Positions 1 through 5,146 of a stretch of DNA of 5,146 nt are shown piece by piece; the first letter of the stretch is position 1, and the number at the start of each line of letters is the position of its first letter. The notes below the pieces were generated by a model. It saw nothing but the letters and a program-made list of their open reading frames with translations. It searched no databases and had not been told where the DNA came from. Made by a program: the position numbers and the translations under genes. The stretch is taken from assembly GCA_900551515.1 (NCBI GenBank), contig URWH01000158.1:1-5146 (forward strand), read 5' to 3'. Origin of the DNA: an uncultured Porphyromonadaceae bacterium (lineage in GTDB: Bacteria; Bacteroidota; Bacteroidia; Bacteroidales; Muribaculaceae).

Positions 1-10
1 ATATCAATGT

Positions 11-712
11 ATGAAAAGCTGGAAAGTAGAAGCAGCCATCATAGCCGTGGGGCTGCTTTTGTTGGGAATCATGGTAAAAGGCGGTATCAACAATTTTGTG
101 AATAAGGACCGTGTGGTCAGTGTGAAAGGGCTGGCCGAAATGGAAGTGCCTGCCGACAAGGTAGTCTGGCCTCTTGTCTACAAAGACATAGGTAATGACC
201 CTGCACTGCTTTATGCCAATATGGAGAAGAAAAACACTGCCGTCGTGAGTTTCCTTGAAAACAACGGTATTGAGAAGGAGGAAATCAGTATTGCACCGCC
301 CGAAGTGATTGACATGCAGGCCGAACGTTACGTTGACCGCAACGTGGCCTATCGTTATAATGCCACGTCTGTCATCACTGTCACTTCCAAGAATGTGGAT
401 AGGGTGCGTAAGCTCATGTCGGGGCAGGCTGAACTCTTGAAGCAGGGTATTGCCATCACGGGAGGGGATTATAAATATAATGTGTCTTATGAATTCACCG
501 GTCTCAACGAAGTGAAGCCCAGAATGATAGAGGAGGCCACGAAGAACGCTCGTGCTGCAGCCGAGAAGTTTGCCAAGGATTCGGACAGTGAACTGGGGAA
601 AATCCGCAATGCCTCGCAAGGGCAGTTCTCCATAAGTGACCGCGATGCCTATACTCCTTATATAAAAAGCGTACGTGTAGTGACTACTGTGAACTATTAT
701 TTGAAGAAATAA
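11..712 (+). CDS. SIMPL (DUF541) domain protein, membrane-anchored
   Basis: This 233-residue protein has a single hydrophobic segment at about residues 8-22 after a short basic N-terminus. That suggests an uncleaved signal anchor with the rest of the protein in the periplasm. From about residue 35 it follows the SIMPL/DUF541 pattern: a 'VSVKGLAEMEVPADKV' opening strand, a long middle region with 'NNGIEKEEIS', and a C-terminal helix (EEATKNARAAAEKFAKDS) followed by a final strand 'VRVVTTVNYYLKK'. SIMPL proteins are widespread envelope proteins with no settled biochemical role; some have been linked to stress tolerance. The ATG at 11 gives the complete domain. Only 10 bases precede it in the window, with no Shine-Dalgarno visible, so any promoter lies outside. 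It converges on the nitrilase gene and overlaps its 3' end by 29 bases. Family assignment is firm; function is not known. Confidence 0.88.
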   Translation: MKSWKVEAAIIAVGLLLLGIMVKGGINNFVNKDRVVSVKGLAEMEVPADKVVWPLVYKDIGNDPALLYANMEKKNTAVVSFLENNGIEKEEISIAPPEVIDMQAERYVDRNVAYRYNATSVITVTSKNVDRVRKLMSGQAELLKQGIAITGGDYKYNVSYEFTGLNEVKPRMIEEATKNARAAAEKFAKDSDSELGKIRNASQGQFSISDRDAYTPYIKSVRVVTTVNYYLKK

Positions 713-1502
713 CGAACTCGTCCGCATCTTTCCAAGCGGGAAACTTTAGCCTGAACTCCTGCAGGGAGGAAAGGTTGAGGGAGGCGGTGGCAATCGCCTC
801 TTCGTTGTCGGGCACAGTGGCAAGCACTTCCCCCTTCGGAGAGTAGACCACACTGCCTCCGCTGTGTGGAATGTCTCTGCCGTCCTTGCCGATACGGTTG
901 ACACCGCAGACATAACTGATGTTTTCCAGCGCGCGCGCTTGCAGCAGGATGTCCCAGACTTTCCGGCGGGGAATGGGCCAGTTGGCGACGTAAATCAGGA
1001 GGTCGTATTCATTGCTCGTATTGCGGCTCCAGACCGGGAAACGAAGGTCATAGCATATCGACATTTTCATATTCCAGGTGCGGTAGTTCAGCACCGGCGC
1101 AATGCGGTCGCCCGGCGTGAGCACATCGCTCTCTCCGCCGTATTGAAATAGATGGCGCTTGTCGTAGAATTGGGCTTCGCCCTTGTCGTCGATCATGAAT
1201 CCGCGGTTGTAATACCGGCCGCCGTCCTCCTCCGCCGTGAAGCCGCCCCACAGCGCCATGCCGCGGCTTGCGGCCTGATGGCGCAGCTCGGTGATGAGCT
1301 CTCCGTCGTTGCGCTGAGCATTGAGCGCCAGCTGCTTGACGTCGGGCGTGAAGCCGGTGTTGAACATCTCGGGGAGCACCGCCATGTCGGTGTCGGCGTC
1401 GAGCATGTCAAGCCGGTGCAGGGCGTTTTTAAGATTGGCCTCGCTGTCGTTCTCAACGATGTCGAGCGGGATGAGTGCTATTTTCAGGTCGCGTGTTGGC
1501 AT
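684..1502 (-). CDS. Carbon-nitrogen hydrolase, Nit2/omega-amidase (YafV)-like
   Basis: This 272-residue protein belongs to the nitrilase superfamily, whose cytoplasmic members hydrolyse amide C-N bonds with a Glu-Lys-Cys triad. All three residues are visible: E45 in LPEMFNTGF, K115 in YDKRHLF and C150 in SICYDLRFPVW. The flanking signatures (KRHLF, CYDLRFP, YVANWP, LLQARALEN, GVNRIGKDG) fit the omega-amidase/Nit2-YafV branch, whose known members deaminate alpha-ketoglutaramate or alpha-ketosuccinamate; substrate here is an inference. The ATG at 1502 lies 3 bases after the acyltransferase stop, so it is probably co-transcribed as the last gene of its run. The family usually ends soon after 'FPAWKDADEF'. 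Here reading continues through VISSNNSSQ, and the last codons lie on the reverse complement of the SIMPL gene, so the tail may be a by-product of a join near 700-715. Confidence 0.9.
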   Translation of the reverse strand: MPTRDLKIALIPLDIVENDSEANLKNALHRLDMLDADTDMAVLPEMFNTGFTPDVKQLALNAQRNDGELITELRHQAASRGMALWGGFTAEEDGGRYYNRGFMIDDKGEAQFYDKRHLFQYGGESDVLTPGDRIAPVLNYRTWNMKMSICYDLRFPVWSRNTSNEYDLLIYVANWPIPRRKVWDILLQARALENISYVCGVNRIGKDGRDIPHSGGSVVYSPKGEVLATVPDNEEAIATASLNLSSLQEFRLKFPAWKDADEFVISSNNSSQ

Positions 1503-1505
1503 TGT

Positions 1506-2045
1506 CTAATCGGTGGAAAATTTTTCGGGATATTTCCCTTTAAACCGGCGGTAATAGTCTTTGATTTTTCGCATGTCGGCGTCGGCGTCGCCGGTCGGCG
1601 TGAAGGTGTCGCGGATCGAGATCTCTTTGGTGCCGAAATCTATTGCTCCGAGCACTATGGGCACGCCCGCCTCGCGGGCTATGTGCAGAAATCCGTGGTG
1701 CCATTCGGTGGTGCGGCTCCGGGTGCCCTCGGGGGTGATGGCCAGCGCGAGCCGCTGGCTCGCATTGAATTTGGCCACGATCGTCTCAACCAGCGACGAC
1801 CCTTTGCGGCGTGGCACCGGAATGCCCCCCATAGCCTTGAATATCAGTCCGAGCGGGAAGAAAAACCACGATTCTTTCATCAGGAAACCGGCCTTGCGCC
1901 CAACGGAGGCGTAGGCCAGTTTTCCGAGTATGAAGTCCCAGTTGCTTGTGTGTGGAGCAACGCATATGATGCACTTGGGATAGTCGGGAACCGTGATATC
2001 CACTGTCCAGCCGGCCATCCGTAATATCTGACGGCTTAGCCACAT
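1506..2045 (-). CDS. PlsC-like 1-acyl-sn-glycerol-3-phosphate acyltransferase family protein
   Basis: This 179-residue protein carries the glycerolipid acyltransferase motifs in order: HTSNWD (residues 32-37, the HX4D catalytic motif), GGIPVPR (73-79, acceptor-phosphate binding) and TPEGTRS (104-110). Enzymes with these motifs transfer acyl groups to lysophosphatidate or related acceptors at the inner membrane. This one is short for PlsC (often 230-260 residues), lacks an obvious N-terminal transmembrane helix, and may act on another lipid acceptor; several short paralogues in Bacteroidetes carry only this generic annotation. The end 'YYRRFKGKYPEKFSTD' looks natural. The ATG at 2045 is 12 bases after the stop of the 121-aa gene, and the nitrilase starts 3 bases after its own stop, so the three are probably one transcript. 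No Shine-Dalgarno is visible. Confidence 0.85.
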   Translation of the reverse strand: MWLSRQILRMAGWTVDITVPDYPKCIICVAPHTSNWDFILGKLAYASVGRKAGFLMKESWFFFPLGLIFKAMGGIPVPRRKGSSLVETIVAKFNASQRLALAITPEGTRSRTTEWHHGFLHIAREAGVPIVLGAIDFGTKEISIRDTFTPTGDADADMRKIKDYYRRFKGKYPEKFSTD

Positions 2046-2057
2046 AGGCGGTTCGGA

Positions 2058-2423
2058 TTATGCCTTAGCCGCAACTTCTTTGTTATGCTCGCGCTGTGCT
2101 GCGGGAATGGCTTTGTTTAATGAATCAACAATCTGCTGGATGTGGTTGTTGAATTCCGAGTGAAATTTTTTGTAGGCCTGACGGTAATAAGCGCGGTGGG
2201 CTTTGTGGTAGAGGGCTTTGTTCTCGAAATCGGCCGGTGCTTTGTCGAATGCAAACGACACGTTTTTCAGCGCATGCTGCTGGAGGTCGGCGGTTTTTAT
2301 CACAAGCTCGTTGAGCGTATCGGCATCGGTGCCTTCAACGAATTCGCGTGTGAGTATGCACTGCATGGCCACTTCGCCGCAGATATATTTGATTTGTTTC
2401 TTAAGGATACGTTTGTTTGCCAT
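2058..2423 (-). CDS. Conserved-looking hypothetical protein, helical, 121 aa
   Basis: I do not recognise this family. The 121-residue product begins with a basic stretch (MANKRILKKQIKYICGEVAMQC) and then looks almost entirely alpha-helical, with a region rich in aromatic residues, His and Lys (ALYHKAHRAYYRQAYKKFHSEF, about residues 71-92) and a charged, Ala-rich tail. There is no signal peptide, membrane segment or metal-binding cysteine cluster, so a small cytoplasmic protein is likely. Coding status is supported by its position: it fills the space between threonine synthase (36 bases upstream) and the acyltransferase (12 bases downstream) on the same strand. The ATG at 2423 is the first reasonable start and has no Shine-Dalgarno. 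Its base composition is somewhat less GC-rich than its neighbours. Confidence 0.72.
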   Translation of the reverse strand: MANKRILKKQIKYICGEVAMQCILTREFVEGTDADTLNELVIKTADLQQHALKNVSFAFDKAPADFENKALYHKAHRAYYRQAYKKFHSEFNNHIQQIVDSLNKAIPAAQREHNKEVAAKA

Positions 2424-2459
2424 GATGTAAGATGTTTATAGGGTGAATTGGGTTATCGG

Positions 2460-3077
2460 TTATATTTTGTTTTCAAGAAGATAGCGGCGCACGGCTGGGA
2501 AGAGCGGCGGCAGTGTGGGCTCGTCGATCTTGTGATGTCTCGACTCCGGCTCGGGCGCTTTGAGCTTTATGCCGTCGCCGAGCAGCCCGATGAGCTGCAC
2601 CGCATATTTTTCCGGCGATGCCGTTGCGAGGAATACGCCCGTTTCGCCCGGCTGCAGGCTATGGTCGATGGCGCGGCTGGCCATGGCGGTGTTGCGGTCC
2701 ATCAGATAGCCCGATTCAGCATACACCTTTCTGATCTGATCGGCTACAGCCTCGTCGTTGTAGGTGTGGCATTCGATCATCTCCGCCATGGCGGGCGTGG
2801 TGCGGAATAGACTGTTGATGCGTGCCACATTGGTGCTCATCGCCTTGCTGTTGAAATTGCTCACTTCGAGACGCCCGCTGCTGATGGTGCCCCACAGCCG
2901 CTCGTTGTTGTGGCCGGCGGCTATGATGCGGTTGACGGGAAGCCCCATCTGATGCGAGAAGAGCGCCGCGGTGAGGTTGCCGAGGTTGCCGCATGGGGTG
3001 GCGATGGCTATCTTGGCTATCTCCGGATTGAGGGCGAGAAGCCGTGCGTAGGCATGGAAATAATAGAACATCTGCGG
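2460..3077 (-). pseudogene. thrC: Threonine synthase, C-terminal half only
   Basis: This is the downstream ~206 residues of threonine synthase, which converts O-phospho-L-homoserine to threonine and phosphate using PLP. The segment begins inside the typical ThrC stretch 'PQ-FYYF-AYA' and runs to the natural end LLENKI. It keeps the glycine-rich phosphate-binding segment CGNLGNLT, the RIIAAG strand and the GYLMD and TASPEKY motifs. The usual 'SNAMDVG'-type motif is replaced by 'SNFNSKAMSTNVARI', so this is a divergent copy. The N-terminal ~220 residues, including the PLP lysine and the substrate-specific region, are missing. In its native genome it would head the run that continues into the 121-aa protein, the acyltransferase and the nitrilase. 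The stop is 36 bases before the next start. Confidence 0.85.
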
Positions 3078-3263
3078 AATTTGCAGATACTCATCGGAAG
3101 AATACTCATCTTTTCGTGCTTGTCCCAATCTATCACTAATTGCATGAATCAGCCCCTTCCAAGTTGGTGCTCCGGAAAGTGCCGATACACCTGCGCCGAC
3201 GAAAAACGTAAGCGCATTGTTTTGTGAAGCAGTTAGTATTCTCTGTAATTCCTTCTCGTACAT
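2460..3263 (-). CDS. Chimeric ORF: SIR2-like N-terminus joined to threonine synthase C-terminus
   Basis: This 267-residue open reading frame joins two unrelated proteins. Residues 1 to about 62 (3263-3078) are the start of a SIR2-like NAD-binding protein, with 'LTFFVGAGVSALSGAPTWKGLI' holding the GAGxS loop, then 'YSSDEYLQI'. From about residue 69 (FHAYARLLALNPEIAK) to the end it is the C-terminal half of PLP-dependent threonine synthase, with TPCGNLGNLTAALF (89-102), MGLPVNRIIAAG, ESGYLMD and GETGVFLATASPEKYA. PQMFYY (63-68, bases 3077-3060) fits both families: SIR2-like proteins carry an 'IPQ..YY' stretch here and ThrC a 'LLPQ.FYYF.AYA' stretch. The product lacks the rest of the SIR2 catalytic domain and the ThrC half that holds the PLP lysine, so neither activity is expected. 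Base composition and ribosome-binding style change at the same point. I read it as an assembly chimera or recombination join. Confidence 0.85.
   Translation of the reverse strand: MYEKELQRILTASQNNALTFFVGAGVSALSGAPTWKGLIHAISDRLGQARKDEYSSDEYLQIPQMFYYFHAYARLLALNPEIAKIAIATPCGNLGNLTAALFSHQMGLPVNRIIAAGHNNERLWGTISSGRLEVSNFNSKAMSTNVARINSLFRTTPAMAEMIECHTYNDEAVADQIRKVYAESGYLMDRNTAMASRAIDHSLQPGETGVFLATASPEKYAVQLIGLLGDGIKLKAPEPESRHHKIDEPTLPPLFPAVRRYLLENKI
3060..3080. other. Chimeric junction between two sequence sources
   Basis: The break lies in or beside the codons for IPQMFYY on the minus strand. To its left the DNA is GC-rich and encodes threonine synthase; to its right it is less GC-rich and encodes a SIR2-like protein. 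Because both parents plausibly encode nearly the same peptide here, the exact base cannot be placed. A shared word of about 18-21 bases would be enough to join two genomes in a short-k assembly graph, and would also keep the reading frame. Confidence 0.7.
3060..3263 (-). pseudogene. SIR2-like NAD-binding protein, N-terminal fragment
   Basis: The first ~68 residues of a SIR2-like protein are present. Residues 18-39 (LTFFVGAGVSALSGAPTWKGLI) form the first strand and the GAGxS dinucleotide-binding loop. The following KDEYSSDEYLQIPQMFYY resembles the early part of the SIR2_2-type domains found in bacterial defence proteins that degrade NAD. The catalytic Asn and His regions lie further on and are missing, so enzyme type cannot be told. 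The ATG at 3263 is well placed: AGAGAGG sits 6 bases upstream. It starts 50 bases after the stop of the GIY-YIG gene on the same strand, implying co-transcription with it and hsdS. Many SIR2 defence proteins carry an effector or sensor domain after SIR2; what followed here is unknown. Confidence 0.75.
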
Positions 3264-3269
3264 ACGCTA

Positions 3270-3276
3270 CCTCTCT
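3270..3276 (-). promoter_or_regulatory. Ribosome binding site of the SIR2-like gene
   Basis: On the minus strand AGAGAGG lies 6 bases before the ATG at 3263. It fixes that start, and it contrasts with the left-hand genes, none of which has a recognisable Shine-Dalgarno. Confidence 0.65.
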
Positions 3277-3313
3277 TGCCGCAACGAATAAACATATAGT
3301 GTATAACAGGTAC

Positions 3314-3970
3314 TTATCTCTCCTGTCGGTGGCGCACGTCATTCAGCCATTCGCCCCTGTACTTGAAATAGCGCGGGCCGGCAACGGAGTATTTGCTGCC
3401 AGTGAGTAGCTGAGCCAAAGCCGAGAGCGAGTAGACCTGCCCTTGATAGCTTACCGTTTTATCATCCACTACCGTGCATTTGATTTCCGGGTTATTGCAA
3501 TACTCAATCTCCTCACCGGGTTGAATGCCGCACATGGAGAAGCGGAAAGGAGACTGGCGTTCTTTGTGCTCAGCATCGATCTCCTGCGCGGTTTCCTCCG
3601 CCTGCTTCTGGGTTTCATCCATAGCAATTCGTTTTAGCTTGTCCGCGCAGCCGTGGATCTCCGCAATGGCCTCCAGGATGGAATAGGCGTCTTCCGGCGA
3701 CATGGCATAGAACTCACGGATGCGCTGCTTTCCATTGAAGTTCTCGATGGAACGTAGATTGGGGTTCAGCTTGTCAATGATGCTGTGAATCTTCAGATCA
3801 GAAAGCCGCGAATTGACCTCATAGGTTGCGTAGACCCGGAAGGCAAAGGGAATACACTCGCTCCGGTTGAGTTGCAGTAACCGCTTGTCGATATCGTCTG
3901 CATATCCAATTTTAACATATTCGGGAAAAGACGGATTGGTCAGTATGTAAATAACTCCTGTTTTATCCAT
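3314..3970 (-). CDS. GIY-YIG (T5orf172-like) nuclease family protein with DUF4357/RAMA-like C-terminal domain
   Basis: This 218-residue protein has two domains. Residues 5-90 follow the T5orf172 branch of GIY-YIG: VIYILTN (6-12), then YVKIGYADDIDKRLLQL (18-34) with Y23 and R30, H62 in the helix 'LKIHSIIDKL', and E86 in 'REFY', the likely metal-binding glutamate. Residues about 105-140 are a charged helical linker. Residues 142-213 (FRFSMCGIQPGEEIEY... VSYQGQVYSLSALAQLLTG... YFKYRGEWLNDVR) resemble the DUF4357/RAMA group, small domains often found on restriction-associated proteins and suspected of sensing DNA modification. The ATG at 3970 has a perfect GGAGGAG 5 bases upstream. It lies 47 bases after hsdS and 50 bases before the SIR2-like gene, same strand. 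A role as an accessory nuclease beside a type I restriction system is inferred from this context; the fold assignments are more certain than the function. Confidence 0.8.
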   Translation of the reverse strand: MDKTGVIYILTNPSFPEYVKIGYADDIDKRLLQLNRSECIPFAFRVYATYEVNSRLSDLKIHSIIDKLNPNLRSIENFNGKQRIREFYAMSPEDAYSILEAIAEIHGCADKLKRIAMDETQKQAEETAQEIDAEHKERQSPFRFSMCGIQPGEEIEYCNNPEIKCTVVDDKTVSYQGQVYSLSALAQLLTGSKYSVAGPRYFKYRGEWLNDVRHRQER

Positions 3971-3975
3971 GTAAT

Positions 3976-3982
3976 CTCCTCC
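3976..3982 (-). promoter_or_regulatory. Ribosome binding site of the GIY-YIG gene
   Basis: On the minus strand GGAGGAG lies 5 bases before the ATG at 3970. This is close to the ideal anti-16S complement, typical of Firmicutes and unusual for Bacteroidales. Confidence 0.8.
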
Positions 3983-4017
3983 GGTACTTTCGCTTAAAAT
4001 ATAGCACCGTCAAACAG

Positions 4018-5146
4018 TCACTCCGCTAATGCTTTTCTAATAATCTCACTTCTTCGAGAAGCTATTTTTTCTAAAGACCCTTCCAATTCTTTTATAGCCA
4101 TTTCATAGTCTGCTACTTTCGACATAGCGTTGTTTTGTATTGAAATATCAGGAACGGTAAATGCAATTCCATGCACTCTGTCGATGGAAGCACGATACGA
4201 CCGGGAGAATCCCATTTTTCTACCTTCGACCTCAAGAATATGAGCAAGATAACGTGGATTTACTTCAGAGTTCTTGCAGCGGAGGACGCCGCAGTGATCT
4301 GTGGGATAGAACGGCATGTCTGAAGGCAAATAGCTGGTCATCCAGTCTCCGTCAATTCCCCACAACACAGAGGGCGCGGAGAAATCCGTAATCAGCAATT
4401 TATCAATAAATCCAAACGGCGCAGCGACATTGGCGCTGTAAACGGGAATGCTGCCATCCGATACAAGCTCTTTGTCCAAAACCCGCTTACCGATAGCAAC
4501 GCTGAATTTTTCTGTATCAGACAGGCTCAGTCTGTTCCCCTCCGTGGTCGACATAACAGCATCCAACTCTGCAAACAAATCGGCTGTCTTCTGCCTGTAG
4601 GTCTCAATGCTCATACGGGTGGCATTGTATTCCTCGTCGATTTTTGCACATTCGTCAATAACCTGTTGCTGGACTGGAATGGGCGGAACCGGAATCAGCA
4701 TCTCTTCATAAAACGTTGCAGGTACACGACGATGTCCACTTGCTCCAGTCATTGCATCCTCAGCAGCTTTACGCACCGTAGTTTGGTTGAGGAGAAGAAA
4801 GAGAAACTTAGTGAGAATTTCGCTTGCATGGCATCTAAAAGTATGGAACTCGCTACTACCAAATCCGATACCGTTCGTCAATCCCTCCGCAATTGCGCAT
4901 TTTCCATTTTCCATGCATGGGGTTATTTTCGCAATAATGAAATCTCCCTCAGCAAAGTATGTATATCCTCCATTGCGTACTTCGCCGTAGGGACGATCAA
5001 CTTTTCTTTCAATAAATCCTTCGCTGCTTACAGAGGCCATATCGATAAACGAAACAAGCAAATCGTCCGGAGTATCGTGAATCTCGGTTTTTGAGGTATT
5101 CAGATCACAAACTGAAGCGAGTTTTACCAATGGATACTTGCTTGAT
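4018..5146 (-). CDS. hsdS: Type I restriction-modification specificity subunit (partial, runs off right edge)
   Basis: HsdS sets the DNA target of a type I restriction-modification complex (HsdR2M2S) through two target recognition domains held by coiled-coil spacers. Numbering from the V-K-L stretch near the right edge, the first recognition domain covers about residues 1-153 and carries the hallmarks GDFIIAKITPCMENGK (62-77), GFGSSEFHTFR (89-99) and MTGASGHRRVP (127-137), ending in 'IPVPPIPVQQQ'. A helical spacer follows (about 155-195). The second domain (about 205-335) has 'GSIPVYSAN', 'ITDFSAPSVLWGIDGDW' and 'RYLAHIL', and a C-terminal helix ends at RKALAE. The TTG at 5130-5128 is not a convincing start: the frame stays open to the edge and reads SKYPLVKL, the usual HsdS opening or an HsdM-HsdS linker. 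The start is therefore outside the window, and hsdM is expected just beyond. It is followed at 47 bases by the GIY-YIG gene. Confidence 0.9.
   Translation of the reverse strand, partial: SSKYPLVKLASVCDLNTSKTEIHDTPDDLLVSFIDMASVSSEGFIERKVDRPYGEVRNGGYTYFAEGDFIIAKITPCMENGKCAIAEGLTNGIGFGSSEFHTFRCHASEILTKFLFLLLNQTTVRKAAEDAMTGASGHRRVPATFYEEMLIPVPPIPVQQQVIDECAKIDEEYNATRMSIETYRQKTADLFAELDAVMSTTEGNRLSLSDTEKFSVAIGKRVLDKELVSDGSIPVYSANVAAPFGFIDKLLITDFSAPSVLWGIDGDWMTSYLPSDMPFYPTDHCGVLRCKNSEVNPRYLAHILEVEGRKMGFSRSYRASIDRVHGIAFTVPDISIQNNAMSKVADYEMAIKELEGSLEKIASRRSEIIRKALAE

Noticed and set aside
1152..2024. Long plus-strand open frame (290 codons) opposite the nitrilase and acyltransferase
   Set aside because: It is a shadow of two well-supported minus-strand genes in GC-rich DNA. 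Its product has no recognisable domain and spans the boundary between the two real genes.
2460..3263. A new bifunctional NAD-dependent SIR2-threonine synthase enzyme
   Set aside because: Both partners are truncated at the seam and lose essential catalytic parts, and composition and ribosome-binding style change there, so a chimeric join explains it better.
3983..4017. Promoter-like TTGACG with a weak downstream box before the GIY-YIG gene
   Set aside because: TTGACG is present on the minus strand, but no good -10 box lies at the right spacing; the nearby TATATT is only 5 bases away. Read-through from hsdS is more likely.
4666..5094. Plus-strand open frame opposite hsdS (142 codons)
   Set aside because: It is antisense to the strongly recognisable first recognition domain of HsdS, with no ribosome binding site or known domain.
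1..5146. tRNA or rRNA genes, CRISPR array, insertion sequence ends or long repeats
   Set aside because: Reading both strands by eye showed no spaced direct repeats, no cloverleaf-like segment, no transposase motifs and no obvious long inverted repeats. Nearly all bases are taken up by the listed genes.

Overview
The window is a mosaic of two kinds of bacterial DNA. The left part (about 1-3060) looks like Bacteroidales, possibly Muribaculaceae-like in the GC-richer stretch. Its starts lack a visible Shine-Dalgarno sequence, and its proteins resemble that order's housekeeping and peripheral genes. The right part (about 3080-5146) is less GC-rich. Two of its genes have textbook Shine-Dalgarno sites and its content is that of a restriction/defence locus, which points to a Firmicutes (Clostridia-like) source. 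Lineage is inferred from style and was not tested by any search.

Layout, left to right: (1) a plus-strand SIMPL/DUF541 membrane-anchored protein, 11-712; (2) a closely packed minus-strand run, read right to left: the C-terminal half of threonine synthase, an unrecognised 121-aa protein, a PlsC-type acyltransferase and a Nit2/omega-amidase-type nitrilase; (3) a second minus-strand run, read right to left: a type I restriction specificity subunit (HsdS) that continues past the right edge, a GIY-YIG nuclease-like protein with a DUF4357/RAMA-like tail, and the start of a SIR2-like NAD-binding protein.

Runs 2 and 3 meet inside one open reading frame (2460-3263). Its first ~68 residues are the N-terminus of a SIR2-like defence-type protein and its remaining ~200 are the C-terminal half of threonine synthase, joined in frame at PQMFYY, a peptide plausibly native to both parents. 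Neither parent is functional in this form: the SIR2 domain is cut after its glycine-rich loop, and ThrC lacks its PLP-lysine half. The simplest reading is a chimeric join, either an assembly artefact or a short-homology recombination, and not a new bifunctional enzyme. A second possible join lies near 700-715, where the SIMPL and nitrilase genes overlap tail to tail at a composition change.

If the right-hand part is real, the biology worth following is the HsdS / GIY-YIG-DUF4357 / SIR2 gene order, which resembles an accessory defence module attached to a type I restriction-modification locus. No RNA gene, CRISPR array, insertion sequence or convincing terminator was seen. There is no gene-free stretch over 300 bases.
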